From positions 1,054,001 through 1,118,000 of the forward strand of contig NZ_FOMT01000001.1 in NCBI RefSeq assembly GCF_900112695.1: DNA of 64,000 nt. Direction: 5' to 3'. A program made the position numbers and the translations under genes. A model generated the notes under the pieces. It was given only the letters and a program-made list of their open reading frames with translations, was not told the DNA's origin and searched no databases. This DNA is from Paenibacillus catalpae (GTDB lineage Bacteria > Bacillota > Bacilli > Paenibacillales > Paenibacillaceae). Positions 25,941-34,765 of this stretch are shown in pieces; the stretch's first letter is position 1, and each line of letters opens with the position of its first letter.

Positions 25941-27674
25941 TTGATTAGTCAATTGTCTTGGAAGATCGGAGGGCAACAAGGGGAGGGCGTCGAAAGTACA
26001 GACCGGATCTTTTCCACGGCGCTTAACCGGCTTGGGTATTACTTATATGGATATCGTCATTTCTCGTCGCGGATTAAGGGCGGACATACAAATAATAAAA
26101 TTCGAATAAGCACATACCCGATCCGGGCGATCTCCGATGATCTGGACATCCTCGTGGCGTTCGACCAGGAAAGTATAGATTTGAATGCTAAAGAGCTTCG
26201 CAGCGGCGGCGTTATCGTGGCAGATGCGAAGTTTAAACCCGTTGTACCTGAAGGAATCGATGCAAGACTGTTCGCTGTGCCGATTACGGCTATGGCGGAA
26301 GAGCTCGGTACTTCCCTGATGAAGAATATGGTTGCTTCCGGCGCATCCTGGGCATTGCTTGGTTTGCCGCTTGAAGTATTTAATAAAGCAGTAGAAGAAG
26401 AGTTCGGTCGCAAAGGCGCGGCAATCGTCGAGAAAAATATCGAGGCGGTTAAACGCGGTGCTGAATTCGTATTGGAGCAAGCAGGCGGACCGCTTAATGA
26501 GTTCAAGCTTGAGGATGCGGACGGCCAGCAAAAGCTGTTCATGATCGGTAATGAAGCAATCGGACTTGGATGTGTGGCTGCAGGCTGCCGCCTGATGTCG
26601 GCTTACCCGATTACTCCCGCTTCTGAGATCATGGAATATCTTATTAAGAAGCTCCCTGCGCTTGGCGGCACTGTCGTTCAGACGGAAGACGAGATTGCGG
26701 CGGTTACAATGGCTATTGGTGCTAACTATGCGGGTGTACGGACGATGACGGCTTCGGCAGGTCCAGGCTTGTCGCTTATGATGGAGGCCATTGGCCTCGC
26801 CGGCATGACGGAGACTCCGCTTGTTATCGTAGATACGCAGCGCGGCGGTCCTTCTACTGGTTTGCCGACAAAGCAGGAGCAATCTGACCTTAACGCAATG
26901 GTCTACGGTACACATGGCGAGATTCCAAAGATCGTTATCGCGCCTGCGTCTATTGAGGATTGCTTCTACGATATGATCGAAGCCTTCAATCTGGCTGAGC
27001 AGTATCAAGTACCGGTTATTGTCATGACGGATCTTCAATTGTCTCTTGGCAAACAGTCCTGTGAGCCGTTTGATTACAATTCGATCCAGATTAACCGAGG
27101 CAAGCTCGTTCAGGAAGGTCCAGAACTTGAGCAGCATCAGCTGTTCAAACGTTATGAGCTTACGGAAGACGGCGTATCGCCTCGTATACTGCCTGGCGCT
27201 AAAAATGGCATTCATCATGTGACGGGCGTGGAGCATGACGAGGTAGGACGTCCTTCGGAAAGTGCAATTAACCGTCTGAAAATGATGGATAAGCGTCTGC
27301 ATAAGCTTGACGGTCTATTCATCCGCGAAGGCCTGCGCGTTGATGCGCCTAACGAGACGCCTGATCTTCTCATCATCGGCATGGGATCGACAGGCGGCAC
27401 GATCGATCAAGCCCGTGAATGGCTGGCAAACGACGGTATCACAACGAACCATATTACGATCCGTCAGATTCATCCATTCCCGACGGAGCAATTAATTCCT
27501 CATTTGCAGCAAGCGAAAAAAGTCGTTGTTATCGAGAATAACGCTACAGCACAGCTTGCTGGCCAGATCAAAATGAATGCGGGCTTCGCGGAGAAGATCC
27601 GCAATCTGCTGAAATATGACGGCAATCCGTTCCTGCCATCTGAAGTTTATAAAGCGTGCAAGGAGTTGGACTAA
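25941..27674 (+). CDS. korA: 2-oxoacid:ferredoxin oxidoreductase, fused gamma-alpha subunit
   Basis: With KorB it oxidatively decarboxylates a 2-oxoacid (2-oxoglutarate or pyruvate class) to acyl-CoA, reducing ferredoxin. TTG 25941 is preferred (LISQLSWKIGGQQGEG) because AGAGGAG then has a nine-base spacing; at ATG 25932 the ribosome site would abut the start. The product has 577 residues: residues about 1-190 form the gamma domain (WKIGGQQGEGVEST, RIKGGHTNNKIRIS), and the rest form the alpha pyrimidine-binding and transketolase-C-like domains (GCRLMSAYPITPASEIMEYL). Exact 2-oxoacid specificity cannot be read from sequence. Confidence 0.92.
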   Translation: MISQLSWKIGGQQGEGVESTDRIFSTALNRLGYYLYGYRHFSSRIKGGHTNNKIRISTYPIRAISDDLDILVAFDQESIDLNAKELRSGGVIVADAKFKPVVPEGIDARLFAVPITAMAEELGTSLMKNMVASGASWALLGLPLEVFNKAVEEEFGRKGAAIVEKNIEAVKRGAEFVLEQAGGPLNEFKLEDADGQQKLFMIGNEAIGLGCVAAGCRLMSAYPITPASEIMEYLIKKLPALGGTVVQTEDEIAAVTMAIGANYAGVRTMTASAGPGLSLMMEAIGLAGMTETPLVIVDTQRGGPSTGLPTKQEQSDLNAMVYGTHGEIPKIVIAPASIEDCFYDMIEAFNLAEQYQVPVIVMTDLQLSLGKQSCEPFDYNSIQINRGKLVQEGPELEQHQLFKRYELTEDGVSPRILPGAKNGIHHVTGVEHDEVGRPSESAINRLKMMDKRLHKLDGLFIREGLRVDAPNETPDLLIIGMGSTGGTIDQAREWLANDGITTNHITIRQIHPFPTEQLIPHLQQAKKVVVIENNATAQLAGQIKMNAGFAEKIRNLLKYDGNPFLPSEVYKACKELD

Positions 27675-27676
27675 TT

Positions 27677-28543
27677 ATGGCAACTTTTAAAGAGTTTCGA
27701 AATAATGTGAAGCCGAACTGGTGCCCGGGCTGCGGAGACTTCTCCATCCAGGCCGCTATTCAACGCGCTGCGGCTAACGTTGATCTTGAGCCGGAAGACC
27801 TTGCGGTTATTTCCGGTATCGGCTGCTCCGGCCGTATTTCCGGCTATATCAACGCATACGGCCTTCACGGGATTCACGGCCGCGCATTGCCCATCGCGCA
27901 AGGCGTTAAGCTTGCGAACCGCGAACTGACTGTTATCGCATCGGGTGGTGACGGTGACGGCTTCGCGATTGGTATGGGCCATACGGTTCATGCCATCCGG
28001 CGTAATCTTAACATTACGTATATCGTCATGGATAACCAGATCTACGGTCTGACCAAAGGCCAGACTTCACCGCGCAGCGCGGAAGGCTTCAAAACTAAAT
28101 CAACACCGGAAGGCTCGATCGAGTCGACATTGTCGCCGCTTGAGATCGCCATGTCCGCAGGGGCTACTTTTGTGGCCCAATCGTTCTCGAGCGATTTGAA
28201 GCAGCTGACGGCATTGATTGAGGCTGGTATTAAGCATGAAGGCTTCTCGCTGATCAACGTGTTCAGCCCATGCGTAACCTTCAACAAAATCAATACGTAC
28301 GACTGGTTCAAAGAAAATATCGTGAATTTGGAGCAGTTCCCGGATTACGATCCAGCGAACCGTATTGCGGCGATGAATAAAATTATGGAAACAAACGGCA
28401 TGCTGACGGGTCTGATCTACCAGAATACGCAGCGTAAGTCGTATGAGGACATGATCAGCGGATTCGGTACAGAAGCCCTTGCGAAGCAGGATCTTACCCT
28501 GTCGCAAGAACACTTCAATAAGCTTGTAGCTGAATTTAAATAA
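27677..28543 (+). CDS. korB: 2-oxoacid:ferredoxin oxidoreductase, beta (TPP) subunit
   Basis: 288-residue thiamine-diphosphate subunit of the KorAB complex. CPGCGDF near the N-terminus supplies Cys for the iron-sulfur cluster; the TPP-Mg motif is GDGDGFAIGMGH through DNQIYGLTKGQTSP. ATG 27677 lies two bases after the korA stop with ribosome site AAGGAG within the korA end. No separate ferredoxin-domain delta subunit is present, as in the two-subunit Kor type. Ends with a terminator. Confidence 0.93.
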   Translation: MATFKEFRNNVKPNWCPGCGDFSIQAAIQRAAANVDLEPEDLAVISGIGCSGRISGYINAYGLHGIHGRALPIAQGVKLANRELTVIASGGDGDGFAIGMGHTVHAIRRNLNITYIVMDNQIYGLTKGQTSPRSAEGFKTKSTPEGSIESTLSPLEIAMSAGATFVAQSFSSDLKQLTALIEAGIKHEGFSLINVFSPCVTFNKINTYDWFKENIVNLEQFPDYDPANRIAAMNKIMETNGMLTGLIYQNTQRKSYEDMISGFGTEALAKQDLTLSQEHFNKLVAEFK

Positions 28544-28554
28544 GTGTATGATGA

Positions 28555-28590
28555 GCATACGGCAATTTACCCAATTCGCCGTATGCTTTT
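28555..28590 (+). terminator. Rho-independent terminator after korB
   Basis: GCATACGGC (28555-28563) pairs with GCCGTATGC (28578-28586); inner AATT/AATT pairing extends the stem; four T follow. Confidence 0.85.
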
Positions 28591-28623
28591 CATTATGGAA
28601 TGGATACAAAGGAGTAGAAACAA

Positions 28624-29199
28624 ATGGAACAAAAAGTAGTGCCCGTAGGCGTATCGGCAAGACATATTCATCTCTCTGCGGAGCATGTCGCTATATTGTT
28701 TGGAGAAGGCAGCGAACTGACGGTTGCCAAACCTCTCTCGCAGCCTGGTCAATATGCGGCAAATGAGACGGTTGCCGTCATCGGACCAAAAGGTTCTTTC
28801 CCTAAAGTAAGAATTCTGGGTCCTGTACGTTCGGCCTCGCAGCTTGAAGTATCGCGTACGGATGCATTCTCTCTGGGCATTAACCCGCCGGTAAGAGAAT
28901 CCGGAAATATTAAAGGCTCTGCCGGAATTACGCTCAAAGGTCCTGCAGGCGAAGTAACGATTGAAGAAGGCGTAATTGTTGCTGCCCGTCACATTCACTT
29001 CCATACAAGTGATGCAGACAAGTGGGGAATTGCGGACAAGCAGCTTCTGAAGGTCCGCTTCCAAGGTGATCGCGGCGTTGTCTTCGAGCAGGTCATTGCA
29101 CGCGTGTCTCCGGACTTTGCGCTGGATATGCATATTGATACAGATGAAGCGAATGCAGCCGGCATCAAGAATGGCGATACCGCTGAAATCATTGAATAA
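28624..29199 (+). CDS. pduL: Phosphate propanoyltransferase PduL-type phosphotransacylase
   Basis: Interconverts acyl-CoA and acyl-phosphate. The 191-residue product carries the two metal-binding motifs of PduL: VGVSARHIHLS near the N-terminus and VAARHIHFHTSDA in the middle, with the closing ALDMHIDTDEANA. No microcompartment encapsulation peptide or shell genes are nearby, so it is probably a free cytosolic enzyme. Position right after korAB suggests it could convert their acyl-CoA product to acyl-phosphate for ATP formation; that link is inference. Confidence 0.93.
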   Translation: MEQKVVPVGVSARHIHLSAEHVAILFGEGSELTVAKPLSQPGQYAANETVAVIGPKGSFPKVRILGPVRSASQLEVSRTDAFSLGINPPVRESGNIKGSAGITLKGPAGEVTIEEGVIVAARHIHFHTSDADKWGIADKQLLKVRFQGDRGVVFEQVIARVSPDFALDMHIDTDEANAAGIKNGDTAEIIE

Positions 29200-29215
29200 A
29201 ACATAGGTTAGCCAA

Positions 29216-29255
29216 AAGGCTGATATGCAGTTTCATACTGCTGTCAGCCTTTTTT
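29216..29255 (+). terminator. Rho-independent terminator after pduL
   Basis: AAGGCTGA (from 29216) pairs with TCAGCCTT (from 29244), with a partially paired inner loop (GCAGT/ACTGC), then six T. Confidence 0.88.
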
Positions 29256-29292
29256 GCATATAGGTGACACGTGGATATCCTTCCTGAAGTTA

Positions 29293-29301
29293 TGCTATAA
29301 T
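29293..29301 (+). promoter_or_regulatory. Extended -10 promoter candidate for miaB
   Basis: TGC-TATAAT at 29293-29301 fits TGnTATAAT; no clear -35. It lies 45 bases before the miaB start. Confidence 0.5.
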
Positions 29302-29345
29302 TTTGTATTGGGCAATATTTCATGTAGAGGGAAGTGTGAACAACC

Positions 29346-30917
29346 ATGTCAAAGGGGAACCCGCAATCCGGCAAGGTTAAAGACTACTCCAAATACTTTG
29401 ACTTCTCGGATGCTAAAGTGCTAAGCAGGGAAGACGGGATAACGACCTATCGCATTAAAGGCCGAAACATACAGATTAATTCCACTCCAAACTATAAAGA
29501 AGAAAAGAAACGCGGCAAGGAAGACATCGCGGTTCATTATGATTTCTCGATTCCGGAAGAACTGTACACACTCGGCAAAGGGAAATTTTACTTAATACAA
29601 ACCTACGGCTGCCAGATGAACGAGCATGACTCGGAAGTGATGAAGGGCATGTTCGAGGAGATGGGATATACCGCAACGGAAGACCGCAAGCAGGCAGATG
29701 TTATTCTTCTCAATACTTGTGCCATTCGGGAAAATGCCGAAGATAAGGTGTTTGGAGAGCTCGGCCATCTCAAAACGTTAAAGCTGCAAAAGCCGGGTCT
29801 GCTGCTTGGCGTATGCGGCTGCATGTCGCAGGAAGAGTCCGTCGTGGGCAAAATCCTGCAAAAGCATGCTTTTGTCGATATGATCTTTGGAACTCATAAC
29901 ATTCATCGCCTGCCTCATTTACTGCAAAATGCATATTTCAGCAAAGAGATGGTTGTTGAGGTCTGGTCCAAAGAAGGCGACATTATTGAAAATATGCCGA
30001 AGAAGCGGGATGGCATGCGTGCTTGGGTCAACATCATGTACGGCTGCGACAAGTTCTGCACGTACTGCATCGTACCTTATACAAGGGGCAAAGAGCGGAG
30101 CCGGCGTCCGGAGGATGTCATTGCCGAGGTTCGCGAACTGGCGCGCCAAGGGTTCAAAGAGATTACGCTGCTGGGCCAAAATGTAAATGCCTACGGGAAG
30201 GATTTCGAAGATATCGAATACCGGTTTGGAGATCTGATGCATGAAATCTCGAAGATAGATCTTCCAAGGATACGGTTTACGACCAGCCATCCGAGAGATT
30301 TCGACGATCATCTGATCGACGTGCTCGCGCAGGGAGGCAATCTGGTCGAGCATATCCACCTGCCGGTTCAGTCAGGCAGTACGGAAGTGCTGAAACGGAT
30401 GAGCCGTAAGTATACCCGGGAGCAGTATCTCGAGCTTGCAGCGAAAATCAAACGGGCAATTCCGAACGTTTCTCTTTCCACCGATATTATTGTTGGTTTC
30501 CCGGGAGAGACGGACGAGCAGTTTGAAGAAACGATGACGTTAGTCCGTAAGGTAGGGTTTGATTTTGCCTATACGTTCATTTATTCACCTCGTGAAGGAA
30601 CGCCGGCGGCAGACATGGAGGATAACGTGCCTCTGGAAGTGAAGAAGAAACGTCTGCAAAGGCTGAATGAACTGATGGCGGAGCTTGGCCGAAACAGCAA
30701 TGAACGGATGGAAGGCGAGATTGTCGAGGTGCTCGTAGAAGGCGAGAGCAAGAACAATTCGACGATTTTGGCCGGCAGGACCCGTACAAATAAGCTGGTT
30801 CATCTGGAAGGTCCTAAAGAATGGATTGGACAATTTGTACATGTTCGTGTAACAGAAGCAAAAACATGGTATATTAAAGCAGAACCGCTCGCGAACTCCG
30901 CCAGCAATGTATCCTAG
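29346..30917 (+). CDS. miaB: tRNA-2-methylthio-N6-dimethylallyladenosine synthase
   Basis: Radical-SAM methylthiotransferase modifying A37 of tRNAs that read UNN codons. The 523-residue product has a Bacillales-type N-terminal extension (about 70 residues). The UPF0004 domain carries three cluster Cys ([21 protein letters not shown]). The radical-SAM motif CDKFCTYC is followed by a C-terminal TRAM domain. Followed after 31 bases by ricA. Confidence 0.96.
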   Translation: MSKGNPQSGKVKDYSKYFDFSDAKVLSREDGITTYRIKGRNIQINSTPNYKEEKKRGKEDIAVHYDFSIPEELYTLGKGKFYLIQTYGCQMNEHDSEVMKGMFEEMGYTATEDRKQADVILLNTCAIRENAEDKVFGELGHLKTLKLQKPGLLLGVCGCMSQEESVVGKILQKHAFVDMIFGTHNIHRLPHLLQNAYFSKEMVVEVWSKEGDIIENMPKKRDGMRAWVNIMYGCDKFCTYCIVPYTRGKERSRRPEDVIAEVRELARQGFKEITLLGQNVNAYGKDFEDIEYRFGDLMHEISKIDLPRIRFTTSHPRDFDDHLIDVLAQGGNLVEHIHLPVQSGSTEVLKRMSRKYTREQYLELAAKIKRAIPNVSLSTDIIVGFPGETDEQFEETMTLVRKVGFDFAYTFIYSPREGTPAADMEDNVPLEVKKKRLQRLNELMAELGRNSNERMEGEIVEVLVEGESKNNSTILAGRTRTNKLVHLEGPKEWIGQFVHVRVTEAKTWYIKAEPLANSASNVS

Positions 30918-30948
30918 AAGCGACTCAAATTAGTGGGAGAGATGATAG

Positions 30949-31434
30949 ATGTCCGAACAACAGACTGCAGTTAATACGCACCACAATCACGATCATGAGC
31001 ATGGCCACGGTTGTGATATTCCGAAATTCAATACCCGCGACCTGCTTGTCCGGGAAGATATTATGAAAAAAGCGCAGGAATTGGCCGGTCTGATCTTTAC
31101 TTCCGAGGAAGTACAGCAATACCGCCGCGCCGAGAAGCAGATTCAAGGCAATGACCGCGTTCAATCGCTGATCTCGATGATCAAGAAGAAGCAAAAGGAA
31201 GTCGTTGCGTTCGAAACGACTTTCAAAAACGAACAAATGGTTAAAAAGATCGAAGGGGAAATGGAAGTACTGCAGGATGAACTGGATGGCATTCCGATTG
31301 TATCGGAGTTCCAGCAAAGCCAGTCTGATATCAACTATTTGCTGCAGCTGGTTATTTCGATTGTCCGCGACACCGTATCCGAGAAAATCAATGTCGAAGA
31401 CGCTACGGTAGAACCGCCGGCAGAATGCGACTAA
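30949..31434 (+). CDS. ricA: RicA (YmcA) regulatory iron-sulfur cluster protein
   Basis: YlbF/YmcA family helical protein of 161 residues. In B. subtilis RicA with RicF and RicT forms a complex that steers RNase Y cleavage and supports competence, biofilm and sporulation. The helical core (DIMKKAQELAGLIFTSEEVQ onward) is typical. The N-terminus has an unusual His-rich stretch (residues about 11-21, HHNHDHEHGHG) followed by Cys; the C-terminus ends with ECD. The His stretch may bind metal. Adjacent to miaB as in B. subtilis. Confidence 0.9.
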   Translation: MSEQQTAVNTHHNHDHEHGHGCDIPKFNTRDLLVREDIMKKAQELAGLIFTSEEVQQYRRAEKQIQGNDRVQSLISMIKKKQKEVVAFETTFKNEQMVKKIEGEMEVLQDELDGIPIVSEFQQSQSDINYLLQLVISIVRDTVSEKINVEDATVEPPAECD

Positions 31435-31452
31435 AATAAACCAACCTCTAAC

Positions 31453-31500
31453 CGCGGTCGCTCATCTTTGAGTGACCGCGATAGGGGTTTTCTCTTTTTT
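31453..31500 (+). terminator. Terminator after ricA
   Basis: CGCGGTCGCTCA (31453-31464) pairs with TTGAGTGACCGCG (ending 31480), followed after a short gap by T-rich sequence. Confidence 0.75.
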
Positions 31501-31524
31501 ATCAAACAATAGGAGTGATCTGAT

Positions 31525-32688
31525 ATGTATCCATTTACATACTATAATCCTACCCGTCTTCACTTTGGGGAAGGACAGCTAAAGCAGCTTCCTGTAGAAG
31601 CGGACAAGCTGGGCAAACGCGTTCTGCTTGTTTATGGCGGAGGAAGCATTAAGCGTAACGGACTGTACGAGCAAGTCCTTGAGAAGCTGAATGAAGCTGG
31701 CTGCACGGTGACAGAATTGAGCGGGGTTGAGCCCAACCCTCGTCTCTCTACCGTCCACCGGGGCGCTGATCTGTGCCGTTCCGAATCTATCGACTGGGTA
31801 CTAGCGGTTGGCGGCGGCAGCACGATTGACTGCGCCAAAGCGATTATTATCGCGGCGAAATACGAAGGGAACTTCTGGGATATCGTCAGCCGCAAGGCAA
31901 AGCCTGAAGCAGCTTTGCCGCTTGGTACGATCCTGACACTGGCTGCTACAGGTTCGGAGATGAACTCCGGTTCGGTAATTACGAATGAAGAGACGCTGGA
32001 GAAGCATGGCTGGGGCAACGTGCTGGCTTATCCGACCTTCTCCATTCTCGATCCTGTATTTACGGCAAGTGCGCCCAAGGATCATACCGTCTACGGTATG
32101 GTCGATATGATGGCGCACGTGATCGAGCAGTATTTCCATCATGATGCGAATACGCCGGTTCAGGACGGCTTCTGTGAAACGATTCTTCGTACAGTCATTG
32201 CTACGGCCCCGAGCCTGGTGAATGATCTGACGAACGTGAAGCTTCGCGAGACGATTCTGTACTGCGGCACAATGGCGCTTAACGGAACGTTATCGATGGG
32301 GGTCATCGGCGACTGGGCGAACCATGATATGGAGCACGCGGTGTCGGCAGTATACGATATCCCGCATGGCGGCGGTCTGGCGATCCTGTTCCCGAACTGG
32401 ATGAACTATGTGATTGAAGATAACGTTGGCCGCTTCAAGCAATTCGCGGTAAATGTATTCGGAGTGAAAGCCGAAGGCCGTGAAGATATTGAGGTAGCAC
32501 GCGAAGGCATTGCCAAGCTGCGTGAGTTCTGGAGCTCCATCGGCGCTCCTTCGCGACTCGCGGATTATAATATCGACGACAGCAGACTGGAAGAAATGGC
32601 GGAGAAAACAACCGGCAGCGGAACACGAGGCAACTTCCGCAAGCTGAAGAAGGAAGATGTTGTGGAAATCTATCGTTTGTCGCTGTAA
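31525..32688 (+). CDS. Iron-containing alcohol dehydrogenase (YugJ/butanol dehydrogenase type)
   Basis: 387-residue group III alcohol dehydrogenase, reducing aldehydes with NAD(P)H. Cofactor motif [11 protein letters not shown]; metal-ligand segments [11 protein letters not shown] and [21 protein letters not shown] contain the expected Asp and His residues. Starts [17 protein letters not shown], typical of YugJ/YugK/BdhA. Ribosome site TAGGAGTG. Single gene bounded by terminators. Substrate probably a short-chain or butyraldehyde-type aldehyde; not certain. Confidence 0.92.
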   Translation: MYPFTYYNPTRLHFGEGQLKQLPVEADKLGKRVLLVYGGGSIKRNGLYEQVLEKLNEAGCTVTELSGVEPNPRLSTVHRGADLCRSESIDWVLAVGGGSTIDCAKAIIIAAKYEGNFWDIVSRKAKPEAALPLGTILTLAATGSEMNSGSVITNEETLEKHGWGNVLAYPTFSILDPVFTASAPKDHTVYGMVDMMAHVIEQYFHHDANTPVQDGFCETILRTVIATAPSLVNDLTNVKLRETILYCGTMALNGTLSMGVIGDWANHDMEHAVSAVYDIPHGGGLAILFPNWMNYVIEDNVGRFKQFAVNVFGVKAEGREDIEVAREGIAKLREFWSSIGAPSRLADYNIDDSRLEEMAEKTTGSGTRGNFRKLKKEDVVEIYRLSL

Positions 32689-32701
32689 GATAGGAATAAA
32701 C

Positions 32702-32730
32702 AAAAAGCAGACCTCCGGGTCTGCTTTTGT
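32702..32730. terminator. Bidirectional terminator between convergent genes
   Basis: AAAAGCAGACC (32703-32713) pairs with GGTCTGCTTTT (32718-32728). The A-run on one side and T-run on the other let it serve both the alcohol dehydrogenase (+) and the metallo-hydrolase gene (-). Confidence 0.9.
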
Positions 32731-32745
32731 TATGTATACAATTAG

Positions 32746-33861
32746 TTACTCGCGCCACCATTCGGATGTAGGGAATGTGTCCACTCCGATGACGACAGAC
32801 TCACCAATGCGCGGAGTGGCGATCTTCACTTGCAATTCCTTAGCCTTATGCACGGCGCGTTCTACCGGGTCTCGCCAATCGTGGAGCGCCAGCTTGAAAG
32901 CAGCCCAGTGAATCGGGATCATGACTTTGCCTTTGACGTCCAGATGAGCCTGCACCGTCTCTTCCGGCATCATGTGAATAGCCGCCCAGCGCTTGTCGTA
33001 TTGTCCGCATTCCATCAGCGTCAGGTCAAATGGTCCATACTTGTCTCCAATTTGCTTAAAGTGAGGCCCATATCCGCTGTCTCCGCTGAAAAAAATCCGA
33101 GTCTCTCGTCCAAGTATGACCCAGGAGCACCAAAGCGTACGATTACGGTCCATTAGGCCACGGCCAGAAAAGTGGCGGGCCGGCGTACACGCCAATACAA
33201 GCTTTTCCCAGACGATTTCGTCCCACCAATCAAACTCTTCGATCCGGTCGGGGGCAACGCCCCAGCGTTCCAGATGAGCACCAACGCCAAGCGGAACAAA
33301 AAAATGGCCAACCTTTTCTTTTAGACGCATAATCGAACTATAGTCTAAATGATCATAGTGGTCATGAGAGAAGAGTACGGCATCAATGGCAGGCAGATCC
33401 TCAATCTCGATGGGCGGCTTGTCGCTAAATCTCTTGCCCCCTGCCCAGGAGAACGGGGAAGGAGACCGTCCGAGCATCGGATCAAAGAGAAGCCGCTTTC
33501 CGTCCAGCTCGAGAAGCAGCGCCGAGTGACCAAACCACGAGACCTTGGCTAGGTGAGGGGACTGCTGTGACCGAGGATCGACAGGCTCAGCCGCCAGTGC
33601 CTTTTCCGGCTTGGCGCCCGGCGTTCCTTTAACGAATTCGCCTAGTATCGACAGATAGTCACGCATCGACATATCCATTGAAGTTGGTATAAGATTTACA
33701 AACTTACCTTTCTTGTATTGAGAGGAACGCAACATGCGCGTTCGCGTTTCCTCGCTTGGTCTGCCCCCAAATGCAGGGTAAAAACGCAGGACGAGAATCG
33801 TCGCAGCAATGAGCATAGCGATCACGCCAATCAGGATTAAAGCGGCCAGCATGGCCATCAC
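32746..33861 (-). CDS. Metallo-beta-lactamase fold hydrolase, membrane-anchored (NAPE-PLD-like)
   Basis: 371-residue protein with one N-terminal membrane helix (about residues 5-28) and a metallo-beta-lactamase domain. The metal motif is HDHYDHLD; WFGHSALLLELDGKRLLFDP, FSGDSGYGPHFKQI and MIPIHWAAFKLALHDW are typical of the COG2220 branch that includes N-acylphosphatidylethanolamine phospholipase D and UlaG-like lactonases. Substrate unknown; a lipid is plausible given the anchor. The start may be the second Met (33858). Confidence 0.85.
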   Translation of the reverse strand: MMAMLAALILIGVIAMLIAATILVLRFYPAFGGRPSEETRTRMLRSSQYKKGKFVNLIPTSMDMSMRDYLSILGEFVKGTPGAKPEKALAAEPVDPRSQQSPHLAKVSWFGHSALLLELDGKRLLFDPMLGRSPSPFSWAGGKRFSDKPPIEIEDLPAIDAVLFSHDHYDHLDYSSIMRLKEKVGHFFVPLGVGAHLERWGVAPDRIEEFDWWDEIVWEKLVLACTPARHFSGRGLMDRNRTLWCSWVILGRETRIFFSGDSGYGPHFKQIGDKYGPFDLTLMECGQYDKRWAAIHMMPEETVQAHLDVKGKVMIPIHWAAFKLALHDWRDPVERAVHKAKELQVKIATPRIGESVVIGVDTFPTSEWWRE

Positions 33862-33927
33862 CTCGTATCTTTGTATGGATGGAAAATAAAGTTCTGCGAT
33901 CGGTTTGGATTACGCCGCAACTCAATT

Positions 33928-33936
33928 ATTATATCA
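33928..33936 (-). promoter_or_regulatory. Extended -10 candidate for the metallo-hydrolase gene
   Basis: On the minus strand TGA-TATAAT occupies 33936-33928, matching TGnTATAAT, about 67 bases before the start at 33861. No clear -35. Confidence 0.4.
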
Positions 33937-33975
33937 TCGACAGGATGGTTAAAACATGCTGTCATGCATAAGCAT

Positions 33976-34003
33976 GCAAAAAGGACAGCAATAGCTGTCC
34001 TTT
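33976..34003 (-). terminator. Terminator after bioY
   Basis: AAAGGACAGC (33980-33989) and GCTGTCCTTT (33994-34003) form a perfect ten-pair stem with loop AATA; on the minus strand it ends in a T run, placing it 28 bases after the bioY stop. Confidence 0.88.
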
Positions 34004-34030
34004 GATTAAGGATATGAGTAAAACTATAGA

Positions 34031-34651
34031 TTACGCGGTTGTATGAATAGGGTTGTTGTCGTCCTTGGATGGAAGGATTGACGATTGAATTCTTAGAATG
34101 TATGGTTTGAGAGACAACACGATAACGGCGGCAACAATGGATTTGATCGCGTCTCCCGGAAGATACGGATAGCAGCCGGCTGCCATTGCTTTGCCAAAGT
34201 CAAGGCCAGTGACATGCATGAGCCAAGGTACACCAGGCACATAAGCAAGGAACGAGCCAAACAGCTCGAAAACAATAAATAGAGCGATAAACGCGACAAT
34301 GCGGTTGCGCATGAGAGCTTCGCTGCGGAAGAGCGCTTGGGTCGCAAAGCCGACAAGCAAAGCACAGAATGGGAAAGCGAATATAAATCCGCCCGTATGA
34401 CCGGTTAACGTCTCGAGTCCGCCTCTGCCGCTTAAGAGAGGAAGGCCGGTCGCGGTCAAGGCGATGACGATTACTAGCGATATAAAGCTCTTGCGAGGAC
34501 CCAGGATAGCTCCTGCCAGCGTTACGGCGAGCGTCTGGAGGGTAATAGGCACATACGAACCAACTTTAATCTGGATGGCGCTCATAACAATAAATAAGGC
34601 TGCGAATAGGGCGATAAATACGGTGCTTCGAATAGAACTGCTTGTGCGCAT
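34031..34651 (-). CDS. bioY: Biotin ECF transporter substrate-binding (S) component BioY
   Basis: Integral membrane biotin-capture protein, 206 residues with about six membrane helices. Starts SSSIRSTVFIALFAALFIVMSA and contains the BioY hallmarks (GSYVPITLQTLAVTLAGAIL; GRGGLETLTGHTGGFIFAFP; AAGCYPYLPGDAIKS). It is divergent from an energy-coupling module (ecfA and ecfA-ecfT fusion) with one BirA operator between them, so this looks like a dedicated biotin ECF transporter. Confidence 0.95.
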   Translation of the reverse strand: MRTSSSIRSTVFIALFAALFIVMSAIQIKVGSYVPITLQTLAVTLAGAILGPRKSFISLVIVIALTATGLPLLSGRGGLETLTGHTGGFIFAFPFCALLVGFATQALFRSEALMRNRIVAFIALFIVFELFGSFLAYVPGVPWLMHVTGLDFGKAMAAGCYPYLPGDAIKSIVAAVIVLSLKPYILRIQSSILPSKDDNNPIHTTA

Positions 34652-34674
34652 AGGGGAATCGACTCCTTTTGTTA

Positions 34675-34719
34675 TTGCGTTTCAATTGTTAACCGTATAT
34701 ATTCTAATTAGGTTAACAA
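34675..34719. promoter_or_regulatory. BirA operator in the divergent bioY/ecfA promoter region
   Basis: TTGTTAACC (34686-34694) and GGTTAACAA (34711-34719) are perfect inverted half-sites with a 16-base spacer, the Firmicute BirA operator pattern. For the plus strand, TTGCGT (34675-34680), 17 bases and TATATT (34698-34703) form a promoter in which the first half-site lies in the spacer and the second at the expected start. BirA charged with biotinyl-AMP would block both directions. Confidence 0.8.
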
Positions 34720-34765
34720 ATCGGATTTTAGCACAGCTTTATCATTTGGGGAAGAGGTTGAAACC

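Noticed and set aside
26043..27302. 419-codon minus-strand frame inside korA
   Set aside because: It is the shadow of korA; its translation is rich in His, Arg, Cys and Asn with no motif, and korA is clearly the real gene.
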